Shown: positions 5,527 through 6,023 of the stretch, piece by piece
Numbering within the stretch: the stretch's first letter is position 1
Layout: the number at the start of each line of letters is the position of its first letter
Assembly: GCA_020426085.1 (NCBI GenBank)
Contig: JAGQQP010000279.1
Span: 1 to 6,023 of the forward strand
From: Planctomycetaceae bacterium
GTDB lineage: Bacteria; Planctomycetota; Planctomycetia; Planctomycetales; Planctomycetaceae
DNA: 6,023 nucleotides
Direction: 5' to 3'
The notes under the pieces: generated by a model
What the model was told of the DNA's origin: nothing
What the model saw: the letters and a program-made list of their open reading frames with translations, nothing else
Database searches by the model: none
Position numbers and translations under genes: made by a program

Positions 5527-6023
5527 ATGCAAAAGAATTCAAATTTCAGCCGTCGCGAATTTCTGAAGACCACTACAGCTGGTGCCGCTGCGATTTCAGC
5601 CGGTATCTGGACAGGAGTTGCTCCTGCCGCTTCAAAGTCTGCCAATGAGAAATTGAACATCGCCTGCATCGGTACGGCTAACCGTGCTGCGGCAGATGTG
5701 GATGGCGTCAAAGGTGAAAATATTGTCGCACTGGTTGATGTGGACAGCAACTATCTCGATCGTGCCTCTGCCAGTTTTCCCAATGCACGACTGTATGCCG
5801 ACTATCGTGAGATGCTGGAAAGTGAAGAAGGAAAAATTGATGCCGTTGTGATCGGCACGACCGACCATCATCATGCTCCCGCGACCATCCGTGCGATTCG
5901 CAAAGGGCTGCACGTTTACTGTGAGAAGCCACTGACCCACACGGTTCAGGAAGCACGTATCATTGCAGAAGAAGCTAAGAAGCAGGGGGTTGCCACTCAG
6001 CTGGGAACACAGATTCACGCGGG
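5527..6023 (+). CDS. Tat-exported Gfo/Idh/MocA-family oxidoreductase (3' truncated)
   Basis: 165 complete codons are visible and the frame runs off the window end; the family is normally about 350-450 residues. The N-terminus carries a twin-arginine signal, S8-R-R-E-F-L-K14, then a hydrophobic stretch rich in Ala and Thr and an A-P-A cleavage site near residue 34. The protein should therefore be exported folded, with its nucleotide cofactor bound. A Rossmann domain starts at about residue 42 (KLNIACIGTANRA), with the acidic residue D71 at the end of the second strand (IVALVDVD). The family hallmark E133-K134-P135 is present in HVYCEKPLTHT. The TQLGTQIHA segment at 157-165 is typical of planctomycete members. 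These enzymes use NAD(P) to oxidise or reduce sugars, polyols and related compounds, or act by a transient redox cycle; the substrate here is unknown. The dinucleotide motif reads G-T-A-N-R-A, not the usual G-x-G-x-x-G/A. Confidence 0.92.
   Translation, partial: MQKNSNFSRREFLKTTTAGAAAISAGIWTGVAPAASKSANEKLNIACIGTANRAAADVDGVKGENIVALVDVDSNYLDRASASFPNARLYADYREMLESEEGKIDAVVIGTTDHHHAPATIRAIRKGLHVYCEKPLTHTVQEARIIAEEAKKQGVATQLGTQIHA

Noticed and set aside
5632..6018. 128-codon minus-strand frame at the right end
   Set aside because: It is antisense to the oxidoreductase, which has a clear Tat signal and E-K-P motif in the other direction.

Overview
The window looks like a piece of a planctomycete chromosome, most like the Gimesia/Planctomyces group. 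This is an inference from gene content: two secreted formylglycine-type sulfatases side by side, a Tat-exported Gfo/Idh/MocA oxidoreductase with the SRREFLK twin-arginine motif, a TPR protein with a membrane-spanning front half, weak Shine-Dalgarno sites, and GC that looks close to 50% by eye. No tRNA, rRNA, CRISPR, transposase or phage gene was seen.

Layout, left to right. Positions 1-999 hold the 3' end of a membrane glycosyltransferase-like (GT-C/TMTC type) protein with four C-terminal TPRs; its start lies outside the window. After 48 bp comes a thioredoxin-fold lipoprotein (1048-1665, +). Four bases further on is the end of a convergent sulfatase (1670-3202, -). A 205-bp gap separates that sulfatase from a second, divergent one (3408-5195, +). 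The gap holds a good extended -10 promoter for the minus-strand gene, bracketed by an 8-bp inverted repeat. A 331-bp gene-free stretch (5196-5526) contains several perfect short inverted repeats. It leads into the Tat-exported oxidoreductase (5527 to past the window end), which is truncated on the right.

Functionally, the two sulfatases are predicted to be exported and to remove sulfate esters from sulfated glycans. Each keeps the C-x-P-x-R formylglycine signature and the recognisable active-site residues. Planctomycetes are known for large sulfatase complements, and the oxidoreductase could act on sugars or sugar derivatives in the same exported-enzyme setting. Their substrates cannot be read from this sequence. 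The formylglycine-generating enzyme needed to activate the sulfatases is not in the window.

No clear new multi-gene system is visible. The non-coding parts are the most worthwhile to follow up: the structured 5196-5526 stretch, including two segments that can compete for the same partner, and the dyad around the sulfatase promoter.
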